A DNA stretch of 64,000 bases from Campylorhamphus procurvoides (GCA_013396655.1 WBMV01004987.1:496376-560375); one strand, 5' to 3'; numbered from the stretch's first letter, positions 26,603 through 41,706 are shown. Numbers and translations: made by a program. Notes: generated by a model from the letters alone, not told the origin.

Positions 26603-28539
26603 TCAGCCAAGTAGCTGCTGAGTGTCCTGTGTTTTTAAATACAGACAACTTTGCTGCTTCGGAAGACAAGAATCTAGCCCATAATATTTATATCATTTTT
26701 AGGTGTCATGGGGAAAAAGTCCAAAATAGAAAAGGAAAAAAAAGGAAAAGGCAGGATTGAGAGGGTGGGGAGAAAAAGCAATCTAGCTGGGAAAGCTCCA
26801 GGGCCTCAAATCTTACATACTTTTTTGCCACAGCCTGAGGGTCTTTTAATGAGGGGCTGAGCAGACAGAGGGATGTCTCTGCCTTGGAGAAATGACAGGC
26901 TAATCTGATGTACCGGGTGTCTCCTGTCTCAACACAGCAGAGCACTCGCACAGGGTGGTGGCACGGGCAGTGTCCCCAGCACAGGGACACTGTCAATATC
27001 AGAAGGGCAGCCTGCCAGCACCTCGGTTAAAGGAGAGGACTCACTGCTCACCAGATCCACTGCTGGCACCATGTCTGTCAAAACACATAGTCATAAAAAT
27101 TTGGGGATGATCTTTAAAACCAGCTGGTTTTGATAAAAGGTGTGGGTTGGTTTTGAGGTTTCGTCCTTGTGTAAAACTTGGTGTTTGAATTGTGGCTTCA
27201 TTAGGGGAGGCTGTACTTTCAGATAGCTCTTGTTTTCAGATAAGACCTCAAGCTTTTGTGCCTGGTTTTCCTGAAGCATTTGGAATTGGATGTGATTTTC
27301 ACAGGGAATCATAAATCAGGGTTATGTAGGTTTTAAAATAATTAGTTTTAAAACATGTCCCATTTGCTAAATCCTTTGCTTGCCGGTGATATGGAAACGC
27401 TTTTTTTGTTGGCATTTTACTGCTGTTTTCATAGCTTTGTGAATCTAAGCTTTAATTTTTCTTCCCATTTGTGCTCCTGTCCAAAGGTATTGAAGTTGAA
27501 CTCTTGTAAAATTAATTGCATCGGGAAACACAGTGTTATTTTTCTCCCATCTCTGATGTTCATATTGTAACTGAGGGAGGAAAAGAGATGGAAGGGGAGG
27601 TTTCTGAATGTTGTAGTAGACAAGCTGCTTGTTTCCTTCACTGATAAAGAGAGGGATTCCTTCAAAGTGGAGTAGGAAGATGGCTTGGTGCTTTGGCTGT
27701 GAGTAACAGCACACGCAGCTGCACTAGGAGCAGAGTCAATATCATGCTTTGTGGCCACTGAGTGTCTGGGAATGAATGCTTTATGATCACGTTTAGAGGG
27801 GGCTGAACCACATCTAAACAAGCAAAAGAGTTTAATATTCTGAAAACTCAGACCTTTGCAGAAGGTCTTATATATTCTGTACTAATAAGAACTGTAGTGA
27901 AAAATGACTCTGAAGATTTACACCAACATATAAACACATACAGATGCAAATGTGTATAAAGCACAGTGGAAGAGGGGAGGTAAATTTAGATGTGAATGTA
28001 AGAAGGAAAAACTAAACACAGTTGGACTGTTGTAGCCAGAAATTGAATTAGTACTGCATTTTTGTGCCAAACACAGAACATGCTCCTCATTTTTAATTGT
28101 CTCCTGAGCTGTGGATATAGAGCTAAATAGATGTGATAAAAGGTCAGGGGTTTTAAGCTCCACACTGAAACAATAAAAAAGACAGAACTAATTGTTCTGA
28201 GACCTTTTGCAGTTCATAAGAAGGACAAAGAAGACAACTTCGGTGTGGTAATTCAGACTTTCTCCTGCCTCATGGAGTTTGGGGGTGTATTGCCCTTTTC
28301 CTGTCCCACAAAAGACCAGATTTCTTCCTCACCTAAATATTTACCAGCTCTTTGCTCAAACACTTTCCAGGCAGGACAGGAGGTTACAACAATACTTCTA
28401 AACTTCAGGGGATTTGCAAGTTTATCTTTCTTAATTACCGGACTCTCCAAACTTTCATTTCTCTCTTGGGACTTGGTGTTTTCTCAGAATCTAGGAAGTC
28501 CCATTCCTCTGCCAGTAATGACAAAATTACTGGGGAAGG

Positions 28540-28556
28540 AAAAAAAAAAAAAAAAA
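28540..28556. repeat. Poly-A run of 17
   Basis: Seventeen A residues are followed by GAAAAG. It could be the tail of an old retroposed sequence, but I see neither a recognisable element upstream nor target-site duplications. Confidence 0.85.
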
Positions 28557-29216
28557 GAAAAGCAGCTCTGTGAAAAAAGCAAAGGGCCAAAATCCACATA
28601 AGGTTCTTAGGCTGTAAGAATTTACCCTCTCTGCAGACAGATTTACCCCAATCTGCAGAGGTGATCTGGGGAAAACATAATCTGATTTTTCCACTTGCTT
28701 CTTGAGGGCCCGAATGTCCTTTCCTCGATGACCTTCTCAGAGAGTGAGTCTCAGGACTGGCTGCCTTGTGTCAGCCTGTGCAGTGCCCTTCTCACTTCTC
28801 CATGACCTTCCTCCCCGACATTAAGCTTTCCCCTTTCCACTGCCTCCCCACAGGGGCTTTCTGTCTTCCCCTCTGCTCCTCCAGCTTGTGCCCATCCTTC
28901 CCTAGGCAGGAGTGATGAGTGTTTTGATCTTTGGCAGCAGCAGTAGTGGTGACAAACACCTCGCTGTGTTTCACCTTCCTGGCACTGGCAGGAGCTCCCT
29001 GCTGTCCTGCTGGGCTGCAGCTCGTTCTGCTGTGCTGCCAAGGAAGAGGAAGAAGCTTTGGTAGATTCTGTGTCAGCTCCATGGCAGCACTCCGGGCTTG
29101 TTCTGCTCCACACTGCTCCTAATAAATATGATTTATGAGGCCATCTTTTCCCAGGATGGTTTTGAAGAAATGACACTGATATCTATATCTATCACATACT
29201 AAAAGCAATGTGGGTT

Positions 29217-29281
29217 AGGGTTTTTTGGATTTTCTGCGTTGTTTGGGTTTTTGTTTTGTTTTTGGTTGGGTTTTTTTTTAT
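29217..29281. repeat. T/G-rich low-complexity stretch
   Basis: About 65 bases consist almost only of T and G, with repeated GGGTTTTT-like units. Low-complexity DNA with no coding content. Confidence 0.8.
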
Positions 29282-32200
29282 ATTAGGCATCTCTGTGAAA
29301 AAACACACTATTTTTCTTTTCCTTCTATTTTAAAATGCGGTCAGATTCCCTGGATTAAATTTCAACATTACCATAAAGCGTTTCACTTATGCTGTGTAGT
29401 GTTGCAGTGGTGTCATACTGAGATAAGGTTACAGAAATCTGAAATCAAGAAGTTCTTTATTTATTTTAAGAGCTCCTCAAAGTCATCCTAAAGTTAGGAA
29501 TCATGCAGAAGGTGTATCCTCTGGAAAAGGAGCAGACATCTCACTGCAGTTTGTTTATTCCTCTTTTTTTTGCAAAACAGTCCTCTTTTCACTTAATAAA
29601 TAGAAGAATTAATGAAAGCTTTTTTTTTTACAGCCTGGCTATTACTTGTATATAGCCATCAAAAGAAAATGTGAACAGGATTGACAATTTCATTTATCTT
29701 TGTGATAGAAATGCAAAGTAAAGAATTTGTAGCAAGTTGTGTGCACATCATAATAAAAGGGCAGCAAGAAACCCTTTTCCAGCCAGTGCAATTTATTTAC
29801 CTCTTTTCAAAATCAGCTTCTTATTGTGTGCCTAAAAATCTGCCTGCTCTGAATACGCATTCAGAGAGAAAGAAAACAGGACAACTTTGAAAGGATTTTA
29901 CATAGGAAATTGCAAAAAGTACTTGGCAATTAGTTGGAAGTTTTGTCAAATTGGACAGTGCATTTTTGTGCATTTCAATAAGGTATAAAAACACACCGGG
30001 CTGATGACCATGGGAAAGGGGAGCCAGCGTGAGGCTGGTGAGGGCCACTCTGCCTTCAGCAGTACCAGTGAGCAGGTGTCACCCCAGTGAATGTGTGACT
30101 GCCCAAAAAGGCTCTCACCTGCAGAGGGTCAAAGAACAGAGGACATGAGCACCCTGAGGCAGAACTGAGTCACACACGCTCTGATTAGATACTCTTATGT
30201 GAAAAGGAGCATAAGATGAAGGAGCTGAAATTCAGACTTTGAAGTTCACCTTCTACTTCTCCTTCTCCATCACAGGGGCTTTGCTATCATGCCCAGAGGA
30301 TGGAGATTATTAGCTGTCTGATGTGGGTGATTGCACAGAGTCTAAACCACTGTTTAAAAACACACCATTTCAGTATAACAGTTTGGAAGAAATGACCCAA
30401 ATCGATCTGCCCCAACCTGCTGTGTCCCACCTACTAGTGTACATTGGGTATGCTGGCCCTCACCTCTGCAGGCAAGGGCTGCAGCTTCACATGTGTATCT
30501 CTGGGACACTCCTGGCTCACCTCAAGCTGGAAGAAAGCCCTAGTGGGAATTAGCCAGTATCAAGTGCCCTGAAAGCCTTTTTCTGCTAAGATGGTTGGGT
30601 AAAGGAGCCATTTCAACTCCATGAACAGGCGTCACACCCTCTGCACTTACCAATCATAACAAGTGTCAGTAATATTTATATAAAAAGTAGTCAGAGTTTG
30701 CTACAGGAATGGAAGAAAAATTTACTTCTTGGCTTGAGGGGAGAGGCATCACAAAGGTCTAGAAACAATTAATTATGGACAGGAGCAAGGCAGGTGTTTC
30801 AAACTCCAATGCTATAGTGCCCATGGAGCACCTGCCAGAGAATTTCAGATCATCAGCCATGAGAGGTGAATCATGACAATGAGCAGCTGGGGGAAAATAA
30901 CAGACTCTCTGTGCCACTCCAAGCTGGTATTTCCATAATGTCCTAATCAAGGAACGGATCCCCATTACTGTTTAATTAAGCCAAAGGTTTATGTGGTTCT
31001 TTGTCCTGGAGATATGATAGTCTCTGTACAGAAGAGTGCTAAACTAAACTCACAAAACCTTCATTCCAAAGGCAGGGATAAACCCCAAAACATTGTTGAA
31101 TACAAGATAAAATGGATTCTTGGCATTCAGTTTGGCAGCATTAGCATGTGGCATCAGGAACACCTTCTTCCTTCCCTCTAAACACCAGCATAAGTCAAAC
31201 GTGGAAAAAATAATTCTTCAGTAGAAACAATGCTGCATTTCATGTGCTTTCTTGGTCTGGCATTTTACTGAATTTGCAAAAATCTGACAGATCTAATCAA
31301 CCATTAAAATGGGTAATAACAATGGTAACAAAAAAACATGCTTTGAGGGAGGATACACAAGCAAATGCAGGTGAGGAAGAAACATAAGTAGAATTTCTGA
31401 CTCATGATGAAGAGATTGAATAACTTGGTCAGACAGTTTTAGTAATTCATCATTTATTCATTAACTTGTACTGTAGCATACTGCTATTTATTTGGAGTGC
31501 ATTGGCAAAGTACAGCTGCACAGAACACAGGCAGAAAGATAGATAAAGGATAGTTTTAGGACAGGTGGTATCCTAGATTTGTAAACAGACATTTCTGTAA
31601 TTAACAGTGGATTCATCACATCCAAAAAAATTCACTTGTTTAAAGTACCCTAGTGTATTTTCAGGATTATACTAAAGCCTACTAATAACCTTGCAGAATT
31701 CACAAAAAACATAGACATGTCATATAGTTGGAAAATAAAAGATGCATAATTAGCTGAATTTTTGTTTTAACAGCTATGGTATTAGCATTTCATAAACTAC
31801 AACTATGGTTTCCCATCTGTGTGGAATATTGTGTAAATTTTTCTGTGCAATACAACTCAATAGCATAAAAAGTTGTAGCCCAAACACTTGCTCAATATTT
31901 TTGGAAGCAGCTCTGTGTCAAAAGTGCAGTGTTTTTTCTAGCTGAGTAAGCCCCAAGTTCAAGTGCAATCAGGTGAACATTTTAGTCTTAGCTTAACCTC
32001 TACCATTAGACAAAGAGTCTGGAAAGCTATCAGCTATTGCTCAGGAAAAGGTCAAAAATAACTGCCATAACTGCCAGCAGCTCTTGCTGGATACACTGGT
32101 TGAGCCAAGTACAGCCAAAACAACAAAAGATATCTTGCAAGAAAATCTAAGTAAAGATGACAGTATCTTGAAAACTTAAATCAGTGCAGTAGTTACATTG

Positions 32201-35178
32201 GAGGAGACATCTACCTGCTTTTTTAATCATCTCGGGTATAACTTTACACCTCAAAAATGGAGATGTTTTGGAGGCTTCATGAGAGTAGTGCCCATGGGCT
32301 GCAGCAGCCCAGCACTGGGGAGGCCAGCCCAGCCTCACTGTCCTCATGTCACGTTTTAGCCATGACTACATCACCAGCTGCAGGTCTCTGGTTTGCAGAG
32401 TGCTGCTTTTGACTTGATCACGATGACAGAGAAACCACAGATAACAGAAGAGCTTCCTAATGCAACAAAAAAGTGTTACTTGTTCTTAGGAGGATTTTCA
32501 ATAATCATTAGCTAATGTTATCACTGTGATGCACTGCACCAGAGTCTCAGTAGCCAACCAGTCCTGCCTACTTGGCTTGGCATTTCTCATCCACAAAACA
32601 AGGCCATGAAGCTGGACTTTAAGAGACACCTCTTCTGACAGCAAAAGATGTTTTGTATGAAATCATAAGCAGCAGTGAGGGATCATCATCCATAAGATAA
32701 AATGATGCTCTATCAAGCAGATAATATAATCCTGGTAATCAGGCTAAGATGAAGCATGGTAGGTTTATTATTTGAAAGCCAACTAGGAGTTTCCCATTCA
32801 AAGCTTCCTTTGAAGTATTGGGGGTGGTGTTTATAACTAAAGCTGGGAAGAAAACACAGAAAACATTTTGGTGAGATTTTGGCAGTCCCTCTCCAGTGCA
32901 GTGATTGTCCCCAGAGGGCTGTTCTTTGTCCCCATGCCTGTTCCCTCATGCCAAGAGGCAAGGTGTGCTGAGCCCTGTGTGCTGTGGCCAGCATTGGCAC
33001 TGAGGAGCAGGACTGGTGCGCCTCACTGCCCAGGGAGGCAAAAGTGCTTCTGACATTTCTTCCCATTTGTCAGAGCAACCATCTGGCCAACGGGCTTGTT
33101 CTGAGGTGTAAAACACAGCTCAGAGAGGCTTTATTGCTAAGAAAGGTGCAATAAAAATAGATAAGCAGAAAATGTCACACGTAGAGCTTTCATACACAGA
33201 ATGATAATGGTGGGGAAACAGACTGAACTTGCACACAGTGGCTTAAGTTGGAAGCAGTGGAATAGACTGTAAATGCACACACAGCTCTAGGAAAAATACT
33301 GATTTTGCTGGGATAGAAGGCTCTAATCAGTGCTTAGAGTTTTCCTTGCAGTGTTCATCTGCTAACAGTATTGTGGCTGAATTCATCCTGGTTACCACTG
33401 CAGTTAGCATCTTCAGAACTTCTTCCCAATTTCCTCCTGGAAGCCTGAACTCCACAGTACCCAAAATTAGTGAGTGGTAGCAGGATCACTGCTGACTTTA
33501 AAGAGCTCTAAGAGAAAACAGATATTATAGTCAACTTTATACAGGATTATGAGGATTATCTCCTAAAACAGATCAAAATAAGGCAGACCTTCTGAACAAT
33601 GGAAATCTCTATCTCTAACTAGCAGTGTAGTCAATTTATTTGAACAAATATCTATTTTTACATGAGAGATTAATCTCAGATTAGCAAAGTAAAAGCCTTA
33701 ATATTTAAGTATCTGTAAACTTCTGAATTCTAGAATGTTTGCAGAGTCGTTACCATTTACTTCTGCTTCTGCTTTATTCTGTGGCTAATCAAATACATAC
33801 CTTTATCTTCTTCCTGTCACTGCAATATGCTGAAGGCAGGTGCTGATCTGAGCAGGCTGTAGGTCCCTGGGGCTGGGGCAGGACGTGCCTGGGCACAGCT
33901 GGGCTGGAGCTGCAGTCCCCCAGCACCGTGACCACTGCCTGCCAGGCAGCTGCCCTGAAATGCTTCACAAATGTCATCCATACAGCCCGAGTCCCAGCAA
34001 ACAAATTAATTCTGAGCATGCTATGAAGCCCGTCCTTTCCAATTCACCTGGATACCTGCCTCTGCCTTTGAATGACTGCCTGCAGTGAACTGGACATGAC
34101 TGAATTACAGCTTGAGAAATAATCATTCTGCTCGATGTTTTTCACCCTGTAGAAGGTCTAAATCAGAGCAAAGTCACATCTGAGCATCAGGACTCCTGCC
34201 TAGATAAGAGGCAAGGAAGGGAGAAACATATTTACGCATCCAAGTTTTGTTATCTCTGTGTTATTACCTAAATTCTCCTGACAGTGAGTAGAGCTTTCAC
34301 AGAAGAGCATCTGAAGTCAGACACGTGCTTACCCCTAATGGGAGCCACTTTGAACAAATGTGTGTTGCAGTTTCATTCTAAATTTCTGCAAATAGAACTA
34401 TTTGTCCACTAAGCACTTTATTAGAACTATTTGCTCACCTCTGAAGATTCACTCAATGAAGATATTTTGTCTCAGACTCTTTCAGTATGCTTTTGCAGAT
34501 TAATTGCTGGGACTTGTGTATTTCTACAGTGGTCATTATCATTACTTTAAACTAGCAAAACCTTATGTAAATATTTTTAAGAGTTATACTCTCTGGAGTG
34601 TTTCTTGGAGCCCATGTGCAGCTTTCTAACTACCGTGAGCACTGAGGAAACACCAGCAAGTAATTGATCCTGCCTGAACCAAATAGTCATTTCAATTGTA
34701 ATGTAGGAGCCATAGTCTGTAACAGTCCTTCTGAAACAGTGGGTAACAGGTTGATTCACCAACAGACTGGAGAGGTACATTATTAATGAAAGGGTTGTGT
34801 GCAAAATGAAAATACATGTCCTTTCACATTCCCTTCCCCATTCCACAAATATAAGCTGTGACAAGAGGGATGTGGAGGTGACCCCCTCCTAGTCAGGCTG
34901 GGATTCTCTGCTGGCAGCTCCACCCAGGCTGCTTTCTCCCAGTGCCAGGGATGATGAGAGGAATGGGCACAGAGTAGGGAATCTGGCCCAAAGTTTCTTT
35001 TTATTTCATACAAAGAAAAGTAATATAAATGATTAAGTCAGAGCATCTAATTCATCTGTACAGCATGAGGTCAGGTGTTTCAGTTGATAAACGAAGACAT
35101 CGACTTATTAGCCTCGTTTTGGCAGAATTATGAAGAGCATGTTTACATTCAAGCTCATTAAGAGAGACATCTAAAACC

Positions 35179-35207
35179 AGAAGCATCCAAAATTAATGGA
35201 TGCTTCT
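35179..35207. repeat. Perfect inverted repeat, 11-bp arms with 7-base loop
   Basis: AGAAGCATCCA (35179-35189) is the exact reverse complement of TGGATGCTTCT (35197-35207). A transcript would form a stable 11-bp hairpin, but the stem is far shorter than a microRNA precursor and no gene surrounds it. Confidence 0.85.
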
Positions 35208-36245
35208 TGAAACTGTTGGCTTCAATCAGTTGTGTTCCATTCTTTTATTAAGTGAATAGGTTTTTGTGGTTTAGGCAGAGAGCAGCTGCAGACAGTTCCT
35301 TAAAAAATACAAATACAGTCTTGATCTATAAAGGAAAATTAATTGAATATTTAGAAGTCTTTCTGTGCACCAGCCCACATATAGCATGTTTAATACAAGA
35401 TATTTGTGCCCAGTATGATTGTCTATGTTGTATGTGTTTTACATTTACCATAAATTCTTGTCCTGCTTGAACTTTTCTTTTCCTTGCACTCTGACCTTTT
35501 ATGCCCTAGTATTAAATGGAAAGATGGGATTTCTGTGCATTTCCTGATTACACCGATTTAACAAAGGTCATGATTTTGGCTCTATCAGCTAGCCAGATTC
35601 CCCCTGTCAACATCTTTTCTCTTGCTGTCTCACTCCCCCATGATTCAAAGATCTGGTATATTGACATGCTACGGACTTAAACCCCAAACTGCCAGCTGCA
35701 GGAACTCACATCCATTTGGAGTATTCCCTTATGTTCTCACAGATTAAGTGGTATTTATAAACGTATTTAATATAGAAAATCTTATAAATCATTTAAAGCT
35801 CAACAACTCTGAATACCATGTACCTGTATATATATAAATATAGATCTATATAAAATAAAATGCATTACATGTTAAACAGTTTTTAAAACAGTTGGTCCTG
35901 GCAAAGGCCCACAGGTGACCACAGGAATGTTACTTTTGTGCCTTGATAATCACTGTGGTGAGGCCAGGAAACAGAGACCATTGTGCTGCAGAGGATGTTG
36001 CAGGTCCTGCTGACTCAGCTTGCTCCCTCACTTCTGCAGGAGCAAATTCCTCTCTGCCACGGTGGTTCATTTTTGAGCTACCAGACAGCTAAAAAGAAAA
36101 TAAATAATAATAATTTTTTAAAAAAATCAAAAATCAAAACTTTTTTCTACTGATTTTAGCTTCAGCTGTTGACCAGGGGGATGTAAGAGATGACTCTTTA
36201 ATGGCAGCTTCTGTTCTTCCTATAGTTTATCAAGTATTTATTATT

Positions 36246-36258
36246 AAAAAAAAAAAAA
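36246..36258. repeat. Poly-A run of 13
   Basis: Thirteen A residues within a very AT-rich part of the upstream region (36090-36800). No associated element was recognised. Confidence 0.8.
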
Positions 36259-39200
36259 GTAAAATGAATCAGTGCATCCTAAGCAAATAAAACTCACTTC
36301 CACACCTCTAGTTAATCAGGCTTTATTTGCTTAGTATCTGTGATGCTACAGTAATTATACTAATTCTCCAGTCATTCATTAAATCTCTCCAGAAGAACTG
36401 GATAGATGTGACTTGAATTTCTAATTGTTTAGATTTTTCTAGCTTTGTACTAGCAGTTAGAAGCTAGTGGGATGTGGTCCTGGCAGTGCAAATAATGTAA
36501 AGAAAAGAGAAAGAGCCTTACCTTTTTTATAAAGCTAAGCAAACTTTCCAGTTTTACACATGGCTTTCAGAATGTGAGGAATCACGATGTTGATAAACAG
36601 TTGTTAAAATTATTTTGTAAACCCAAATGTGGTGTGTTTTGACATTTTGTCATCTCTTTCAAAGGATGATTATATTACTTTTTTCCCAGAGGAGGGACAA
36701 GTATTAATTTATAATCTATAAAATACTTTTATAAAAGTACAGGATATTACAATATGTGATCTAATACAGTTTATAAAGACCCTTGTGTAAATTGAACACA
36801 ACAAATACATCACTCAAAGGGAGTAACCACAGTGTGTAGGTAGAGACACTTCAGAGGCAAACAATACTCACCTCCAGACTATCAGGCCCTTCTGGGGCAT
36901 CTTGGAGTCAGAATTTCTCATGGTAACATTGAATTTTGGCTGCTTCTCTGTGTTTAGCAAACTTCTGCAACACAGAGTATTTTTTATACTTCTCAAGACT
37001 GAGCTGGGTTGGGTTTGCTCTGCTCTCAGCCTCTGGGTGATCCACCTCGCTCAAGCTATTGCCAATAAAGTTACTCGATCCCTTTTGCAGGCAGGGGTTG
37101 CTCTGAGCAGGGGAGAATCAGCAGCTCCCATCTGCTGCAGGATGAGCTGCCAAATGGCAACCCCACGTGCTGATGGACCTGACAGATTTTTACATGTTGT
37201 CTTCCCATACCATCCTATACCCCTGTCTGTTAGGCAGCCAGCACAGTGTCTTTTATTAAAACAGACTATACACCATACATTTCAGATAAATTTTACAGTT
37301 TGGAATAATCTGGCTTTCTGACTGCCCTTGATTTTATTGTAAGCGTGATGCACTAGAATGTGAGATTTTGTTGCATTATTATGAATATATGTTGCCTTCT
37401 CTTTCCATATGTTCTTGCATAAGTGTCTCATCCTGTTAGATCATTCAAAAAAGAATATAAGATAAAAAAACAAAAGTAGAAACTGAAGGCAATGAAAAAT
37501 GCATTTGCTGCATAAAGTGAGAACTGTGCCTGGCCAGAATGCAGAAACATACTTTCTATCTTAATCAGTTTCACGGAAAGTAAAATGAAGCTTTTTGGTG
37601 GAAGTGTCACTTGTCCAGAGGAAGGATGAATAAACCAAAAGGATAGCATAGTCTGAAAGTTTTAACCCTGCATTGCCTCATGTAAGACCAATCAGTTCTT
37701 TCTCAGACATTGTGTTAGACTTCTGCATATCACCTGGATCCTGGAATAACTTCAAGGCAGTGCAGCCCCCTGCTTGAAGATGGGAAATAGGAAATTCATT
37801 GTGTATATTGAAAACAATCGAGCCCTTTGAACTTGCAGTTTTTATGACCTTTTGCAGACTTCTTATGGGAACACAAATACACTGCCAGTTATTTTTGGGC
37901 CTGATCAGGATTGGAACTTGTGGGGTGGGTAGAAGTAAGAAAAAAATCCAATTATACCTCTTGATTTGATGTTAAACCAGTGACATTTTAGAGGCAACCA
38001 GTCTAGTAGTTGCCAGCCTGTTGTTATGAGCTTCTCTGAGGCAGAAGCTCCACAGTGAAGGTCACTGTGCTGGAAACAGAGATGTGAACATTTTACACCT
38101 CTCTCTTCTTGGTTTTTTTGAGTTTCTTTACATCCAATATTCCCTTCTGCCCCTCGCCTATTTTCTAAAGATAATACAGTTTGCAGAAGCCACTCAGTAA
38201 GCCATCAGCACATTCAGGTTCCTGGGGACATACCCTGAGCCCCAGAGTGTGCTGGAGCCCTGCCTTGAGCTGCGAGTGGCAGCACTGCCAGATCCACCGC
38301 AGGAGTGGAGGGCCAGGACTGCCCTCTGTGTCCACAGGAGTCGTGTGTAAAAACATTTACTTTCTGTCTCTAGAAGCAAAACTGGCCCCCTGTGACTATG
38401 AAAACATGTCAGCCTAATGAGAAGAAAAAAAACCCAACAGAAATCTAAGCATAGAGTGTTGAACATGGCTTATTTCTGCCAGAGAATTTAGGGCAGAGAT
38501 GAACGTTGCTTAAATATGGTAGGAATACCACGTCACATCAAGCAGGTTACAGTGCTTTTGCACCAACTCAAAGTATGTCCCATCCTATATGCTTTGTGTG
38601 CATAAACTTGGATATTTTTGCAGCTTGCTCCTTTTCAAAGGTGACTTGCACTGTTTTAATTTCTGAATGGATTAACTCCAAACAGCAGGGTACAAATTAA
38701 AGGCTCCTCAAGCAGCCATTGGAAAGTATTTTGGTTATTCAAATAATGGAGTTGCTAGTCATTTAAAAAAATTACGGGGAGAAATGTTCTTAAATGTCAT
38801 CAGCCACACAGTGCTGGAATTGCTTGGGGGATTTCATTAGTTGTTATAAAACATGGTCCAGCAACATCAAAAAAGGTCTGCCACTACCAGTCCTGTGAAT
38901 CTGTGTCTGCCTAAAGTGCCAGACACTCATCCACTGCAAATCATCCATCTCCTCCTGAGGTCAGTGGTGCTCCTGCATTTCCTATCAAAGGAGGATTTGA
39001 GCTATCAATAGAGTATGGGAATGGGACTCGGAGATGACAAAGATGACTGTTCCTTCAGAAGAAATTCTTCTGGTTTCATCCAGTGGTCCCTTCAGACTCC
39101 TTCTGGCTTCTCTAGACAAGTGCTCAGGAGCCAGGAGGGGCACTTCAGAGCTTCTCCCTACCACCACCTCCTTGGGAATGGTTTAGGGAAAAAGTCACAT

Positions 39201-41706
39201 GGATTAAGAGAGCAAGTATCCTGTTACCAGAACAGTGTTTTGGCTTATCCTGCAGCAGCGAGAATCATCTCTACTATAATCAGATCTAGAAGTGGAAAGT
39301 TATGGAAATGCCATAGGATTTCTCTGCCAAAACAACCAACTTCATTTTGCCCAAGTGTAAAATACAGTTACCTATCTGCCATCCACCTTAGTGTAATATC
39401 TGACTGACAGCTGCAGCAAACAAAAACGTCATCAGCAAAACACAGCCTTTATTTTAAGCACCTGAATAGTTTCCCTGATTTCATTGAGAATTGCTGCTGG
39501 TGTGGATGATGTTGCAGGACCAGCAACTGCAAAGGGAGTTTCTCCCTGCGAAATTCCTGCCATTCATCCTCTGTTTGGGGTATGAATGCAGGCAGGTGAA
39601 AGCTTCTGCGCTGTAAAAGCCCCTTTTGCTGGCAGGATTGAATCAATAAATGACTTCAAAAGTTGTTATGATCCTAAGAGCAAGATGATTTGCACAGAGT
39701 ACTTGCTAGTGAGTGTAGAGCACAATAGTCCCCCATTATAGTTTTAGTAGAACAGGAGAACATAAAAAGAGTCTTGAATTACTCTAACTTGAGACTGTGA
39801 AAAGCATGCTTGTGTTCCTAATTCCTTACTTTAATTGAATACGAAGATATCAGCACTTCAATGTTCAGCTGCTACATATAAAATCAAATTTGGAGCATAG
39901 TAAATACAGCAGAACTGAAGGCTGAGTGTTATAAATTGACAGATCCATTCAAGATAGAACTGCCTTCAATTCAGCAAGACTATAACTACAATAACAACCT
40001 CAGATTTATTAAAATAGAACTAAGTTTAAATGCATATGCCTTTCCTTTTCATTTTTATTACTTATTTTTTATCTCTAAGAAACAAAACTCACTTAAGATA
40101 AACTATTTTTTAACTTGCCCAGCTGTTACAAATTTTCACAATGTTGCAATTTCAGAAGAAATTTTTAAAACATTAATTGTAATAAAAACTTGAGTAAAAG
40201 TGTTTAAAACATGACTTTTTCACTAGTAATTTGATATAAAAAATTACTTCTGTTTTTATTCTGTTTATATAATAGGAGTTTTCTAATCGATCCTGATGCA
40301 GAGGGCACACAGTCATGGAACAGCCTCCCTAGCAGAGGACCCACCTAACCCCTGCTTGGGATCTGACTGAAAGCCTTGTGCTGCTGAGCCAAGCAGTTGG
40401 ATTTATTTCCTCAGGTATGTCTGTCCTGACTGCCTTTCCCTGCCTTCGTGTGGCCTGGGAGGTGCAGAACTACGTGGGGACTCTGGCAAGGTGGCAGTGA
40501 AGCTCACTGCAGTGCTTGACGCCACATATGAAAAAAGCAATGCTGCTGACTTACTGCATGGAGAACACCACTGAGCTTTTGGGTGAAAAAGCAAACTATA
40601 AGTGACTACTAGACTACTTCATTAAATGGTGTTTACTAGTTTTTACAATAGAAATTTTTTATGATTGGCAGGGGCTGACTCCACCTGCCAGGGGAACTCG
40701 GCCCTGCCTGGGGCAGGATTTAGGCTCCCAGTAACCAATATGGAGAAAGGCAAGGAGTTGCCCTTCAGGAAAGTTGTCATAGACCTGCCAGAGCACTGTT
40801 GCAGGATTGAAGTCGTGTTACGATCAGTAGAAATGGCTGAAAATGCTCCAAGGAAAAAAATTTCCAGCAGGAAATATTGATTTGATGCAGTTTCGGTATT
40901 CTTAAGGATTGTGTGAATTTTACTGAAACGTCCTGATGGAAACCTTGCAGGTGGGTTTTCCAAGCAGGGAACCAGCAGGGCCCAACTGCTTAAGCCTCCA
41001 GCAGTGTGTCTGACCAGCCAGGGAGTTAGCTGGGAGATAGAGACTGGTACCCATTTGAAAACTGGTCTGATTTAGTTATTCAAAAAATGAACGTTTTTAA
41101 ATAATTTGTTCCATAGGAATCTTCATATATCCAGCTAACACGTCCAGCCCTTTTTTTTATGGTACAGAATGAAACCATTAAAAATATTAAGAAATTTTTC
41201 TGCAGTATGCTTCCCAGGCCATCCCAGTGATTAAATGAAGTTGTGCCTGAACAAAATGATGACTTTTAATGAAATTTCAGAGGGGAAGAAGGGTAAATAT
41301 TTTAGAAAGGCACCTCAAATTTATTAAAATACAGCTTCCTTGCATTACTTACTGCAAAAATCAAACTCTGCTTGTGATTGTTGCTCACTGTAATGACTTT
41401 ACTGATGACTTTCAAGCGCTGCTATTTTTTTAATTGGGACATTTGCCTGAGAAACAGCTGATCCACGGAAACATTTGCTTTTTATGATAACTGTTTTCTA
41501 AGTCAATAGTAGTGGGCTTTTTTTTTTCCTTAATGTATTTTAACAAGTAATAAACACCGCGAGTCTGGAAGCCTGACAGCAACCCAGCCACCAGCTGAGG
41601 AGCCCCGGGAGCGGATGGAGATGCCGCAGACAGCAGCGGGTTTCTCGCTCTGCATTCGGGTGCCTCACAGGTACTCCCAGAGCGGGCGGGACGGGCGAGC
41701 CCGCCC

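Larger units (their letters stand above)
1..41559. other. Noncoding 5' flank of VSTM2B (gene desert)
   Basis: About 41.5 kb without any exon or gene I can recognise on either strand. Open frames are short and show no domain signatures. Apart from the small repeats listed separately, there is an AT-rich run at 35820-35870, a homopurine stretch at 24289-24312 and a purine-rich stretch at 26725-26775. Some blocks, for example 9640-9860, 12570-12900 and 20940-21240, are free of repeats and rich in homeodomain-type ATTA/TAAT cores. They could be conserved regulatory DNA, but I cannot test this. No tRNA or mobile element was identified. Confidence 0.7.

Noticed and set aside
28540..28556. Poly-A tail of a processed pseudogene
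   Set aside because: No gene-like sequence precedes it and no target-site duplication was seen.
35179..35207. MicroRNA precursor
   Set aside because: The 11-bp stem is much shorter than a pre-miRNA and the flanks do not extend the pairing.
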